Source: DATJPR01 sp963843525 (lineage in GTDB: Bacteria; Bacteroidota; Ignavibacteria; UBA10030; UBA6906). From it: a DNA stretch of 64,000 nucleotides. Below the pieces are notes generated by a model. The model did no database searches. It was not told the origin of the DNA and was given only the letters and a program-made list of their open reading frames with translations. This document shows, piece by piece, positions 8,707 through 17,568 of the stretch. How positions within the stretch are numbered: position 1 is the stretch's first letter; the number at the start of each line of letters is the position of its first letter. A program made the translations under genes and the position numbers. The stretch spans positions 930,001-994,000 of the forward strand of contig CAWJKM010000007.1 in the NCBI GenBank assembly GCA_963843525.1, read 5' to 3'.

Positions 8707-9576
8707 CTACTTCATCAACGTCATCCTTCGCGTGGCCCGGTAACTTCCGGACTCAAGTTGGTACAGATACACGCCACTGGGCAGACGGGAATCCTCGAAC
8801 CGTATCGTGTGCGTCCCGGCATTGACGAAGCCGTCCACGAGGGTCGCCACGCGGCGCCCGAGGAGGTCGTAAACGACAAGTTTCGTGTACCCTGCCTTAG
8901 GCAAAGCAAAAGTAATTGTCGTTGACGGATTGAACGGATTGGGATAGTTCTGGGACAGCAGATACGTTTGGGGGAGAGAAGTCCGTTCTGCTGCAATGCC
9001 ATTCGTGCCCGAATACGAGAGAAAGTCGAGGAAGAATTGCGTCGAGGGCGAGAAGGACGATGCCGAGCCGCTGTGTCCGATCCCGACTTGGATAACGGCC
9101 GTGTCGGGAAAATCGGAGGAAAGATACGTCAGAGGAATGGAAAATTGTGTATAGGTCGGCGCGGATGCCGTGATTTGCACCGACCCTGCGGCGACCCCTG
9201 CGCCCGATAATCCTCCCTTGTAGAGAGCCGTGGTAATGTAAAGATAATCTCCCGAACCATCCGGTGTTGAGAATTTGTACCAACCGGAGAGCACGCCCGG
9301 GCGGGTTGTGAAAGGGAACCCCTGCGCGTCGATGCCTGCCTGAACCAGCGCGGGGAACGGCACGCCGAGGTATGATCCCACCATCCCTTCTAATGCGTAC
9401 GTTCCATTATAGGAATCGGTGGAACGTACGATCGTATGAGCGAGAAAGTTTGTATTAGAATACCACCCGACAAGAACCGTATCCCCCTGCCAGGTTTCAA
9501 AATCGCCGTTCGGGATTTGTGCATTTCCCCGGGACGCGAAGAGCAGCAGCAAAAGCAGTAGCAAACCTGTTTTCAT
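8707..9576 (-). CDS. Type IX-sorted secreted protein with PCMD-like domain
   Basis: 289 aa. Signal peptide with a poly-leucine core (MKTGLLLLLLLLFASRGNAQ). A beta-sandwich region then starts IPNGDFETWQ and contains SGWYKFSTPDGSGDYLYIT, the look of putative carbohydrate-metabolism (PCMD, PF13201-like) domains. The protein ends in a type IX sorting domain (about residues 205-289) with QNYPNPFNPSTTI, VVYDLLGRRVATL and SGVYLYQLESG. It should therefore be exported by Sec, cross the outer membrane by the type IX system, and be attached or released outside. The ATG at 9576 is chosen because GGAGGGG precedes it by a few bases; the upstream in-frame ATG overlaps that site. Confidence 0.78.
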   Translation of the reverse strand: MKTGLLLLLLLLFASRGNAQIPNGDFETWQGDTVLVGWYSNTNFLAHTIVRSTDSYNGTYALEGMVGSYLGVPFPALVQAGIDAQGFPFTTRPGVLSGWYKFSTPDGSGDYLYITTALYKGGLSGAGVAAGSVQITASAPTYTQFSIPLTYLSSDFPDTAVIQVGIGHSGSASSFSPSTQFFLDFLSYSGTNGIAAERTSLPQTYLLSQNYPNPFNPSTTITFALPKAGYTKLVVYDLLGRRVATLVDGFVNAGTHTIRFEDSRLPSGVYLYQLESGSYRATRRMTLMK

Positions 9577-9687
9577 GATCCCCTCCATGTTGAAATTACC
9601 TGGCCATTCCCTTTTAAAGCGCCGTGCAGTTCGTAAAAGTTCCATTTCCCTGACTTTCGGTCAATTTTCCGGCGGAACCTGTGGGAC

Positions 9688-9723
9688 TTGAGTTTTGTTG
9701 AATATTCGACTAGATTAGTCGAA
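9688..9723 (+). promoter_or_regulatory. tetR-efflux promoter with overlapping operator palindrome
   Basis: TTGAGT (9688-9693), 17-base spacer, TAGATT (9711-9716). An inverted repeat TTCGACTA-gat-TAGTCGAA at 9705-9723 (8-bp arms) covers the -10. A third half-site, GAGTCGAA, follows at 9724-9731. This layout fits autorepression by the TetR protein encoded at 9738. The promoter call and the operator role are inference; the palindrome is directly seen. Confidence 0.7.
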
Positions 9724-9737
9724 GAGTCGAAATACCC

Positions 9738-10418
9738 ATGCCCAACCAACACAATCAGCAAGCAGGCCGACAAGAAGCCATTTTAAAGGCTGCACAGCGC
9801 CTTTTTGCCCAGTATGGACATGCAAAGGTCACGATGGAGGAAATTGCTGCGGACGTGGGGATGGGAAAGGCATCGATTTATTACTATTTCCCTGCAAAAG
9901 AGGACCTCTTCCGCGCCGTGGTGGAGCATGAGCAGAGGCAATTCCTTGCCCTGATGGAGCCTATCCTACAGAAAGAGACTTCAAGCGCTCAGAAGCTCAA
10001 CGAGTATCTTGTGAGGCGGATGGAGTACTTCCGGGATTTCGTCAATCTCAGCAGTCTCAGCACCAACATGCTCTTTCAACCCGATCCAGTTTTTACCGAA
10101 CTTTTTCGGGTCCTCAACAGGCATGACCACAGGATGCTGGAAACAATCCTCGACGAGGGAGTACAGCGGGGAGAATTTCTTCCCTTCGATGTGAAGGGAA
10201 CCTCCGAACTCTTCATTCATCTTCTCCAGGGGCTCCGTCTACGATTGCTGAAACGATACGGCAGCCGTTCTCAAGAGGAGAGTTACACAGAGCTGCAAAT
10301 CGACCTCGAACGTCTTACCGCACTCTTCGTGCGCGCACTCAGAAATAATCACCAGGATGGAAGTGACACACATGAATCAACCGCAAGACACTCAACGGAA
10401 CGGGGGACAGGTGACTGA
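9738..10418 (+). CDS. TetR/AcrR-family transcriptional repressor of an efflux operon
   Basis: 226 aa. The N-terminal helix-turn-helix is classic TetR (residues about 10-58: AILKAAQRLFAQYGHAKVTMEEIAADVGMGKASIYYYFPAKEDLF). The remainder is the variable ligand-binding helical domain. It is first in an operon with an HlyD-type adaptor, an EmrB-type exporter and a TolC-type channel. So it most likely binds the palindrome over its own promoter and lets go when a toxic compound is bound. The hlyD gene starts inside its 3' end (47-base overlap). Confidence 0.88.
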   Translation: MPNQHNQQAGRQEAILKAAQRLFAQYGHAKVTMEEIAADVGMGKASIYYYFPAKEDLFRAVVEHEQRQFLALMEPILQKETSSAQKLNEYLVRRMEYFRDFVNLSSLSTNMLFQPDPVFTELFRVLNRHDHRMLETILDEGVQRGEFLPFDVKGTSELFIHLLQGLRLRLLKRYGSRSQEESYTELQIDLERLTALFVRALRNNHQDGSDTHESTARHSTERGTGD

Positions 10419-11364
10419 GAGTACCGATGACGCAGACAATGTCGATACCCTCCCACTGTATCGGATGAAGCGTGTAATCATTCCTTCGGCGATCGTCCTG
10501 ATCATTGCGGCCGCCGGAGCGTGGTACTATTACACGCAGATACGAGGATTCGATTCCACGGACGATGCCTTTATCGACGGGAACCGCGTGTCCGTCAGTT
10601 CAAAGATCCTCGGAAGAATAATCGACCTGAATGCCGATGAAGCGGATACCGTGAAGCAGGGTGAAGTCCTGGTCCGTCTCGACGATGCAGACCTGAAAGC
10701 GCAGGAGGCGCAGTCGAGAGCGATGCTGGATGACGCACGACAGGCCACCTCCCTTGCCGAGGTGAATGTCCAGCGTGCCACCGATGATTACAACAGGGCC
10801 GAGACGCAGTATAAGACCAGGGTCATTTCGCAGGAGCAGTTTGAACACGCCCGCTCGGCCCTTGCAGCCGCACGGAGCCAGCAAAAGATGGCGATGACCA
10901 GGGTGGCGACCGCGGAGGCACAGGTAAATGTCGTGAAGACATCATTGCAGAACACCGTCATAACCTCCCCGATGAACGGCGTTGTGGCGAAGCGGTACGC
11001 CCTGCCGGGCGACGTCGTGCAGCCCGGCCAACCGATTCTCTCGGTGTATGACCTGGGTTCTGTCTGGGTGACGGCGAATTTTGAAGAGACGAAGATCTCT
11101 TCTCTGCACGTGGGAGATCCTGTCGAGATCGACGTCGACGCCTACCCGAATGCGAAGTGGACCGGGCGGGTCTACCAGTTCGGGGCAAGCACGGCGTCGC
11201 AGTATTCACTGATCCCTCCGAACAATGCATCCGGGAATTTCACCAAGGTCACGCAACGGATCCCGGTGAAAATCATGATCGACCGGCAGGGACCGACCGC
11301 AGGAGATGACCCCCGACCGCTTTTGCCTGGCATGTCTGTGGAAGTCCGCGTCAATACACACTAA
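10372..11364 (+). CDS. HlyD/EmrA-type membrane fusion protein
   Basis: 330 aa adaptor linking an inner-membrane exporter to an outer-membrane channel. After a short cytoplasmic tail comes one membrane helix (VIIPSAIVLIIAAAGAWYYY), then STDDAFIDGNRVSVSSKILGRI, the typical EmrA first lipoyl half. An alpha-hairpin with coiled-coil character (about 90-180) and the second half (VITSPMNGVVAKRYALPGDVVQPGQPI) follow, then a beta-barrel domain. ATG 10372 is favoured over the ATG at 10357 because GGAAG lies 8 bases upstream of it. Partner genes follow directly. Confidence 0.9.
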   Translation: MNQPQDTQRNGGQVTESTDDADNVDTLPLYRMKRVIIPSAIVLIIAAAGAWYYYTQIRGFDSTDDAFIDGNRVSVSSKILGRIIDLNADEADTVKQGEVLVRLDDADLKAQEAQSRAMLDDARQATSLAEVNVQRATDDYNRAETQYKTRVISQEQFEHARSALAAARSQQKMAMTRVATAEAQVNVVKTSLQNTVITSPMNGVVAKRYALPGDVVQPGQPILSVYDLGSVWVTANFEETKISSLHVGDPVEIDVDAYPNAKWTGRVYQFGASTASQYSLIPPNNASGNFTKVTQRIPVKIMIDRQGPTAGDDPRPLLPGMSVEVRVNTH

Positions 11365-11384
11365 CGCCGGGATCGAGAGCACGT

Positions 11385-13007
11385 ATGGCTCCTCTGTTTC
11401 ATCATCGCGTGCGGTCCGCGCTCACCGACCGTTTTGAATCGCTGCATCATGAACACCCCTCCTACCGCTGGTGGGTGCTGGCCAACGTCATGATCGGAAC
11501 GTTCATGGCGGTGCTCGATGCGACGATCGTGAACGTGGGACTGCCCAAGATCATGGCCGCATTCGGGGTAGACGTGGACAAAGTGGAATGGGTCATGACC
11601 GCCTATCTGCTGGTATTTGCAGTCATGCTCCCGACATCCGGATGGGTAGCGGACCATTGGGGATACAAACGGAGCTACGTCGGAGCCCTTGTTGTATTCA
11701 CACTGGGATCATTTCTGTGCGGTCTCTCGTGGGACGAGAATGCCCTGATCGTCTTCAGAGTCATCCAGGGAATCGGAGCGGGATTCCTCATGCCGGTCGG
11801 CATGGCGATTGTGACGCGTGAATTCCCGCCGGAGAAGCGGGGCGTGGCGCTGGGATTCTGGGCGATTTCCGCGGCGGCCTCGGTGTCGCTGGGCCCGCTC
11901 ATCGGGGGCTATCTGATCGACCATCTGGAGTGGCAGGCGATTTTTGATGTGAATGTCCCGGTAGGAATCGTCGGGATCTTTGCCACGATGGTGATTCAAC
12001 GGGAATATAAGACCGAACACACACGCTCTTTCGACTTCGTCGGGTTCGTCTCCATGTCGGTGTTCCTGTCGTTTCTGCTGCTCGCGCTGTCGGACGGGAA
12101 TGCGTCATGGAACACCGGGGGCTGGACCTCGACATTTATTATCTCTTGTTTTGCCATCGCCGGAGTCGCCCTCGTCGTCTTTCTGGTGACGGAACTCACC
12201 ATCAAACATCCGATTATTGAACTCGCGTTGTTCAAGGACCTCAACTTTGCCCTTTCCAACGCCGTGCTCTTCATCTTTGGCCTGGGGATGTTCGGCAGCA
12301 CGTTTCTGCTTCCCCTGTACCTTCAAAATTCCCTCGGGTACACCGCGTTCCAGGCAGGAGCGGTATTTCTCCCGGTCGGTATCCTGCAGGGACTTATGTC
12401 TCCCATTGCGGGGATCTTGTCGGACAAGGTGAACCCGAAGATCCCTGCGGTCATTGGAATCGCTCTCCTGGCGGTAAGCCTGTATCTGAACGGGTTTCTT
12501 TCGCTCTTCTCCGAACACGCACAGATCATGGCCGCGCTGTATATCCGCGGATTCGCCATGGGACTGGTGTTTACGCCGCTCAGTATGATGGCGCTGAACG
12601 GCATCCCCCGACAGAAGCTGGCGCAGGCTTCCGGGCTCTTTAACGTGATCCGACAGGTTGGAGGGAGCTTCGGCGTGGCGCTCATCGGGACCATGCTGAC
12701 CCGGCGGATCATTTATCACTCGGCGATGTACGGGCAAGCCCTTGATCCCTCATCCCCGGCCTTCAAGAATGCCTCTGCGCTACTCCTGCAGCACACACAG
12801 GTCGCCCTGGGAGGCACAACGGCTGACGCCTCGATGAGGGTCAAGGCATTGATCGGCGCACATCTTGGTCAGCAGGCATTTGTTCAGGCGATCAACGACG
12901 ATTTTCTGATCTCGGCGGCAATTACCATTGTCGGCGTTATTCCAATCTTTTTTGTCAGGCGGTTGAAACAGAAGGCATCTGCCCCTCACGCAGCTGCACT
13001 CGACTGA
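11385..13007 (+). CDS. EmrB/QacA-family (DHA2) drug:H+ antiporter
   Basis: 540 aa major facilitator transporter of the 14-helix DHA2 group. Motif A-like and helix-1 signature: NVMIGTFMAVLDATIVNVGLPKI. The motif C-type stretch lies near GFWAISAAASVSLGPLIGGYLID. WVADHWGYKRSYVGALVVFTLGSFLCGLS is the loop 2-3 motif. It would export hydrophobic drugs or metabolites through the HlyD and TolC partners encoded on either side. It follows the adaptor by 20 bases. Confidence 0.92.
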   Translation: MAPLFHHRVRSALTDRFESLHHEHPSYRWWVLANVMIGTFMAVLDATIVNVGLPKIMAAFGVDVDKVEWVMTAYLLVFAVMLPTSGWVADHWGYKRSYVGALVVFTLGSFLCGLSWDENALIVFRVIQGIGAGFLMPVGMAIVTREFPPEKRGVALGFWAISAAASVSLGPLIGGYLIDHLEWQAIFDVNVPVGIVGIFATMVIQREYKTEHTRSFDFVGFVSMSVFLSFLLLALSDGNASWNTGGWTSTFIISCFAIAGVALVVFLVTELTIKHPIIELALFKDLNFALSNAVLFIFGLGMFGSTFLLPLYLQNSLGYTAFQAGAVFLPVGILQGLMSPIAGILSDKVNPKIPAVIGIALLAVSLYLNGFLSLFSEHAQIMAALYIRGFAMGLVFTPLSMMALNGIPRQKLAQASGLFNVIRQVGGSFGVALIGTMLTRRIIYHSAMYGQALDPSSPAFKNASALLLQHTQVALGGTTADASMRVKALIGAHLGQQAFVQAINDDFLISAAITIVGVIPIFFVRRLKQKASAPHAAALD

Positions 13008-13040
13008 TTTATGGTACCTTCTGGAAAGGATTACGCGTCC

Positions 13041-14342
13041 ATGAGAACTCTGTTGTCCGTCATGCTCCTCGGTCTTTGCCTATCAGCCAACGGACTCTAC
13101 GCGCAGGATACTGATTCTCTTTCTCTCGACACGGCGTTACGCCTGGCGCTGGAGAATAGCATTGCGCTGAAACAGGCCGATGCTCAAAGTCAGGCTGCTC
13201 AAGCCCGGGTGGCACAGTCGGAAAGCGACTACTACCCGCATGTTTCGGTTTCGGCGGATTACACACGCATCGGTCCTCTTGCCGAGTTTTCTTTTCCCGG
13301 CTTCGGATCGATCCCCCTGTTTCCGGCAAACAATATCAATGCCCATATTTCGGCTTCACAAACCATACTCGACCTCGGTCTCAGGTCGGCGAAGGTCGAG
13401 GCGAGCAAATCGTCACTCACTACCACCGACGATGCCAAACGGGCGATCCGATCGGTCCTCGTCCTTCAGGTAAAGCAGGCGTTCTACACCGTCATGCTTC
13501 TGGAACGGAGTGTGAAAGTGCAGGATCAACAGATCGAAGCGCTCAACGAACATCTTCGCATTACCAGGAGTCGCGTGGAAAGCGGGAGTGCGACGGATTT
13601 TGACGCCCTCAGCACCTCCGTGAGGGTGGCACAGGCGCAGAACGTGAAAATTGACCTGGAACGCTCTCTGGACGACCAGAGGATAACCCTCCGGAAACTG
13701 CTCGGACTCCCATGGAATGCATCCGCCGCTGTCAGCGGGACATTCTATCAACCGGCAGGCAGCGTGCCGCTGGATACGCTCCTTGAGCGTGCCCGGAGAG
13801 ACCGCCCGGATCTGATCACCGCCGCGCATGTGGTGACGATGGCAAAGTCTCAGGAGGCTGTCGCGCGGGGAGATGACGACCCTGTACTCCGACTCCATGC
13901 CGCATACGGACTGAACAATGGGTATGAACCGAATCTCGATGTTGTCCGTGGAAACTGGGCTGCCGGCGTTCAGCTGGAGATCCCGGTGTTCGACGGACTC
14001 CGGACGCGTGGAAAGATCGAGGAATCGATGGCCCTCGAGAGGTCCGCAGAAGAACACCTTCGGGACCTGGGCAGAAATGCGGAAGCGGAGGTCCGACAGG
14101 CACTTCAATCGGCGGTTTCCGCTGAGGCAAAGATTGCGAGCACGGATCTTCAGGTCCAGGAAGCAGAGGCGGCGGTCGCCAATGCCCGGGTGCGCTATGA
14201 AAGCGGGGCCGGGACAAACCTGGATCTTCTGGACGCAGAGACAAACGTGGCAACGGCACATTTGCAGCAGCTCCAGGCGAGGTACCAGTATGTCATGGCA
14301 CATGTGGCCCTGGATGCCTCATCGGGTGCATTCGGCAAATAG
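13041..14342 (+). CDS. TolC-family outer-membrane efflux protein
   Basis: 433 aa with a signal peptide (MRTLLSVMLLGLCLSANGLYAQ). It has the two-fold OEP repeat: SLDTALRLALENSIALKQADAQSQAAQARV near the N-terminus, and AEVRQALQSAVSAEAKIASTDLQVQEAEAAVANARVRYESGAGTNLDLLDAE near the C-terminus, both long coiled helices of the periplasmic tunnel. ATG 13041 is used because the signal peptide begins there and GGAAAGGA lies at 13023-13030. It completes a tripartite pump with the two genes upstream. No terminator is obvious after it. Confidence 0.9.
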   Translation: MRTLLSVMLLGLCLSANGLYAQDTDSLSLDTALRLALENSIALKQADAQSQAAQARVAQSESDYYPHVSVSADYTRIGPLAEFSFPGFGSIPLFPANNINAHISASQTILDLGLRSAKVEASKSSLTTTDDAKRAIRSVLVLQVKQAFYTVMLLERSVKVQDQQIEALNEHLRITRSRVESGSATDFDALSTSVRVAQAQNVKIDLERSLDDQRITLRKLLGLPWNASAAVSGTFYQPAGSVPLDTLLERARRDRPDLITAAHVVTMAKSQEAVARGDDDPVLRLHAAYGLNNGYEPNLDVVRGNWAAGVQLEIPVFDGLRTRGKIEESMALERSAEEHLRDLGRNAEAEVRQALQSAVSAEAKIASTDLQVQEAEAAVANARVRYESGAGTNLDLLDAETNVATAHLQQLQARYQYVMAHVALDASSGAFGK

Positions 14343-14449
14343 AGTTGCATCACCTGTTTTTTTTTGCTATTTCTTATATTGCTTTGCAGCTCTCCAGCCC
14401 GCCGGCGGTGCGCCGGGAGGGGCGAGATACCGCTCTGGACCTCGATTCC

Positions 14450-15256
14450 ATGCACAATGACCTCCGCGGGAAAACTGTCGTCATCACGGGCGCATCGAGC
14501 GGAATCGGCAAGAGCATCGCCCTCCGTTTTGCGAAGAGAGGTGCACGGCTGATGCTCTGCGGGCGCAGGCAAGAAGCTCTTCAGAGTGTCGCCGACGAAG
14601 CCCGCTCCGCCACCACCCAGGTCGAGATCTCAGTGCTCGATGTATGCGATCGGGGCGCCGTTGAACGGATGGTTCGGGAAGCCGAAAGGGTTCTGGGGAG
14701 AGTAGACATCGTCATAGCGGCGGCGGGCGAGTATGTGAGGGTCCACGGCACGAAGGTGTCATTGGAGGATGTGCGGCGGAGCATGGAAGTCAATTTTTTC
14801 GGGACTGTCCACCTCTTCCTTGCAGCACTGCCTCTTTTCCTGGAACGCCGCGCGGGACACCTCATGGCGATCTCATCTGTTGACGGCAAGAAAGGCCTGC
14901 CGTTTGATGCGCCCTATGTCGCGTCGAAATTTGCCGTGACGGGGTTCATGGATTCGATGAGGCAGGATCTCCGCGGGACAGGCGTTCGCGTCACCGCCAT
15001 TCTCCCCGGCCGCGTTGACACGCCGATGATCGGGAATCTCGACGTCCCATGGATTTCCAGAAAAATCTCGCCGGAACGTGTCGCTTCCGTCGTCGAACGG
15101 GCCCTCGACGGCAGGCACCCTGAGGTGGTGGTCCCTCTTCTGGGACCGAAAACACTGCTCTGGGCCGCCGCTGTGTCGCCACGGCTGGCTGATTTTCTCA
15201 TTCGCTTGTTCGGAATCGAGGGGAAGCAATCGGGGAACAGTAGAAACCAACGCTGA
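14450..15256 (+). CDS. Short-chain dehydrogenase/reductase
   Basis: 268 aa classical SDR. NAD(P) motif VVITGASSGIGKSIALRFA at the N-terminus, an arginine after strand 2 (LCGRR) hinting at NADP preference, NAG-like IAAAGEY, the catalytic serine in MAISSVDG, and YVASKFAVTGF with the Tyr-x3-Lys pair. The in-frame extension upstream to 14345 has no homology, so ATG 14450 is used. The last base of its TGA is the first base of the next gene's ATG (TGATG), so the two proteins are translationally coupled and probably act in one pathway. Substrate unknown. Confidence 0.88.
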   Translation: MHNDLRGKTVVITGASSGIGKSIALRFAKRGARLMLCGRRQEALQSVADEARSATTQVEISVLDVCDRGAVERMVREAERVLGRVDIVIAAAGEYVRVHGTKVSLEDVRRSMEVNFFGTVHLFLAALPLFLERRAGHLMAISSVDGKKGLPFDAPYVASKFAVTGFMDSMRQDLRGTGVRVTAILPGRVDTPMIGNLDVPWISRKISPERVASVVERALDGRHPEVVVPLLGPKTLLWAAAVSPRLADFLIRLFGIEGKQSGNSRNQR

Positions 15257-16797
15257 TGACGGAGCACAGACATACGATCGAAAATCACCTACCAGTAATT
15301 ACAGAAGAAGCCAGCAGGGTTCTCCTCGGGATTCGTCAGGCCGTGCCGATGACGCACAGTGCAATGGCGGAGAACCTGCGGGTCACGTTTTTTCCGTTTG
15401 GACGCTCGTCACGGAAGGTGACGGAGTTCGCCGATCGATTGCGCAGTGCGATGTCGGCGTGCGGCGTGGAGGTTATCCCCTTCGAGCAGGCGATCGAGGC
15501 CGGCAGACGAGGAAAAGTGCAGGAGGGGATTATTATCATTGCCCCCGGCACGCTGGAAGAGGGGAAACTGCCCGTCGATTACGTGCCGAATCTCCGTACG
15601 AACACCGTGGTCGGAATCGTCGATGGTCCCTGTCCCGCAGAAGGAAAACTCGACCAGCAGGAGAAGCTGAACACCATTGTGGAAGCGCTGGGATGGAGCA
15701 TCGTCCAGACTCTCATTTATGTTGACGATCCGGAGTGGACCGTCTGCACCATGAACGGAGCCATCATTCCCTGTTCGGGCGGAGAAAAGTTCCGTGATGA
15801 GGTCTACGCAACACTTGTCCCCAAGCTGGCTGCTCCGGTCGTTCCCCCGCATGCGTCGGACTTTCAGGTTGAAGAAGAGGGCCTCGATCTCACCGCGACG
15901 TACTGGGAACCGTATGTAAGGGATTTTGAAGACAGCGCTCCGTTGTGGGCTGAAACAGGAGTGATGCTCTTTCACACTTCCCTCAGCGCCGTTCGGTTCC
16001 GGAACACCTATTACAGGAGAGTGGCTGCGGCATACCTGGATAAACGGTCAGGGATGAGCTATGGTTTTCTCTCCCGGCAACCCGCCCTTTCCGTGCCAAA
16101 GGCGATGCGGGAGGCGGATGGTACCCGTCTGAAAGGGTGGGAGGAACTGCAGCATCGCGGGATCGGTCTGCTCGATGACACGCTGTACGTTGTTCTCCGG
16201 CTGAAGGGCGCATCATTCATCGTTCCGCTGCCGGAAGTAGCGGTCCTGGCGACCCGTTCGGGATGCGACAAGTCCCATGTGAACGGTCACCGCGATCTCG
16301 TTCTGCTCGGCATCCGGAACGGATCGATCTTCTTGAAGACCCCGAAAGGGCTCGACGCGGCGATTGACGCCCGTCCTTCCTACGATACGCTGACGATTCT
16401 CGCCCATGCCATTGCGAACAGCCTGATCGCCTCCGTTCTCAAGAGTGTGAACCCCGCATCATCATTCCTTCGAACGGCCGCGGGAGGAGGGGTGGCGCTG
16501 GCGCACTGGCATGGCGACATCGACCGTGCGGTTATTCCGGGCGGATACGTTGTTTTTGGTGAAGATAACCCCCCGGTTTCGTGCTCGACCCACCAGGCGG
16601 CCCTGTACACCCTGACAGGGAAGCTCCAGGCCTTCGGAAATGTCGTGGCGGAGGGGAAGGAGTACCTGGGTGATATCCATATTGAACCCCATCACGGTAT
16701 CAACGTCACATGGCCCACCCTCACAGGCCTCGCAGCGGCGATGCTGGGGTACACGGCCGAGACAAAAAATGCCGACCGGGAACGCATGACCGCTTGA
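15256..16797 (+). CDS. Unrecognised 513-aa protein coupled to a short-chain dehydrogenase
   Basis: I do not recognise this family. The protein looks soluble, with no signal peptide or membrane helix. Residues about 40-200 read like alternating beta/alpha structure (LRVTFFPFGRSS, GIIIIAPGTLEEG, NTVVGIVDGPCP). The C-terminal third holds a histidine-rich, metal-site-like region: ALAHWHGDIDRAV, SCSTHQAALYTLTG, IHIEPHHGINVTWP. Two further cysteines lie in TVCTMNGAIIPCSGG. Start ATG 15256 overlaps the SDR stop. The coupling suggests an enzyme or carrier working with that reductase. An enzyme binding metal or cofactor is possible, but that is only inference from the His/Cys pattern. Confidence 0.8.
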   Translation: MTEHRHTIENHLPVITEEASRVLLGIRQAVPMTHSAMAENLRVTFFPFGRSSRKVTEFADRLRSAMSACGVEVIPFEQAIEAGRRGKVQEGIIIIAPGTLEEGKLPVDYVPNLRTNTVVGIVDGPCPAEGKLDQQEKLNTIVEALGWSIVQTLIYVDDPEWTVCTMNGAIIPCSGGEKFRDEVYATLVPKLAAPVVPPHASDFQVEEEGLDLTATYWEPYVRDFEDSAPLWAETGVMLFHTSLSAVRFRNTYYRRVAAAYLDKRSGMSYGFLSRQPALSVPKAMREADGTRLKGWEELQHRGIGLLDDTLYVVLRLKGASFIVPLPEVAVLATRSGCDKSHVNGHRDLVLLGIRNGSIFLKTPKGLDAAIDARPSYDTLTILAHAIANSLIASVLKSVNPASSFLRTAAGGGVALAHWHGDIDRAVIPGGYVVFGEDNPPVSCSTHQAALYTLTGKLQAFGNVVAEGKEYLGDIHIEPHHGINVTWPTLTGLAAAMLGYTAETKNADRERMTA

Positions 16798-16881
16798 ATA
16801 CAGGAAGGGTATTTCGTACGTTGAAAGAGAGAATGCTGTCCATTGGAGTCCCGCTTTCGAGATTTACCTGAAGGAGATCAC

Positions 16882-17403
16882 ATGACACGTGCAATGTATA
16901 TAGTCGCGATGATTCTTGCAGCGGCGCTTTCACGATTGCTCCCGCATCCGGCGAACGTCACGCCTGTGACTGCGCTTGCCCTGTTTGGAGCCGTCTACCT
17001 CGACCGCCGATCGGCATTCCTCGTTCCCCTCGCCGCGATGTTTCTGAGCGATCTCGTTCTCGGATTCCACAGCGACATGTTCTGGGTCTACGGGAGCTTT
17101 GTTGCAATCGTAGGGATCGGTTTCTGGCTGAAGCACCATCGTTCCGTTCCTGCGATGGTGGTTGCTTCCCTCACCGGGTCCATCGTTTTTTATCTTCTCA
17201 CGAATTTCGGAATGTGGATGGTGCCATCATCCCTCTACCAGCACACCATGGCGGGTCTGATTGAATGCTACGTCGCGGGGATTCCTTTCTTCCGGAATAC
17301 CCTGCTGGGCGACCTGGCATACGTCGGAGTCCTGTTCGGCCTGTTCGCCTTGCTGGAACGATTGGTCCCTTCCCTGCAACCTGATTCGGTTACCGATCGG
17401 TAA
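16882..17403 (+). CDS. DUF6580-type integral membrane protein
   Basis: 173 aa with about five hydrophobic helices. The pattern RLLPHPANVTPVTALALFGAVYL followed by PLAAMFLSDLVLGFH matches the DUF6580 family of putative small transporters, thought to resemble ECF-type substrate-binding subunits. ATG 16882 is set by AAGGAG immediately upstream (16871-16876), discarding 13 codons of upstream frame. It stands alone between the SDR pair and gltX and is closed by a terminator. No riboswitch that would hint at the substrate is visible in the 84-base upstream gap. Confidence 0.75.
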   Translation: MTRAMYIVAMILAAALSRLLPHPANVTPVTALALFGAVYLDRRSAFLVPLAAMFLSDLVLGFHSDMFWVYGSFVAIVGIGFWLKHHRSVPAMVVASLTGSIVFYLLTNFGMWMVPSSLYQHTMAGLIECYVAGIPFFRNTLLGDLAYVGVLFGLFALLERLVPSLQPDSVTDR

Positions 17404-17427
17404 ATCAACCCTCGAGAAGAGTTTCCT

Positions 17428-17458
17428 GGCCCATCCGCTCCGGCGAATGGGCCTTTTT
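17428..17458 (+). terminator. Intrinsic terminator after the DUF6580 gene
   Basis: GGCCCAT (17428-17434) pairs with ATGGGCC (17447-17453), followed by five T. It separates the membrane-protein gene from the gltX promoter two bases downstream. Confidence 0.8.
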
Positions 17459-17459
17459 C

Positions 17460-17488
17460 TTGGAATTTGTAGGGCCGATTTCTTACAT
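17460..17488 (+). promoter_or_regulatory. Promoter of the gltX-glnS operon
   Basis: TTGGAA at 17460-17465 and TTACAT at 17483-17488, spacer 17. The TTG codon at 17488 lies inside the -10, which rules it out as the gltX start. Confidence 0.6.
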
Positions 17489-17568
17489 TGATCACAGCAC
17501 GTCTGATAATCAGCGTGCGCTTCCCCGTTGTTCCGGAAGTGTCGAGACAATCTCAATCGCCGACATCG

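Noticed and set aside
8602..8925. A 107-codon open frame on the + strand
   Set aside because: It crosses the bidirectional terminator and then lies antisense to the type IX sorting domain of the minus-strand gene.
14345..14380. Promoter for the short-chain dehydrogenase (TTGCAT ... TATATT)
   Set aside because: The spacer is 24 bases, too long; no better -35 fits the TATATT.
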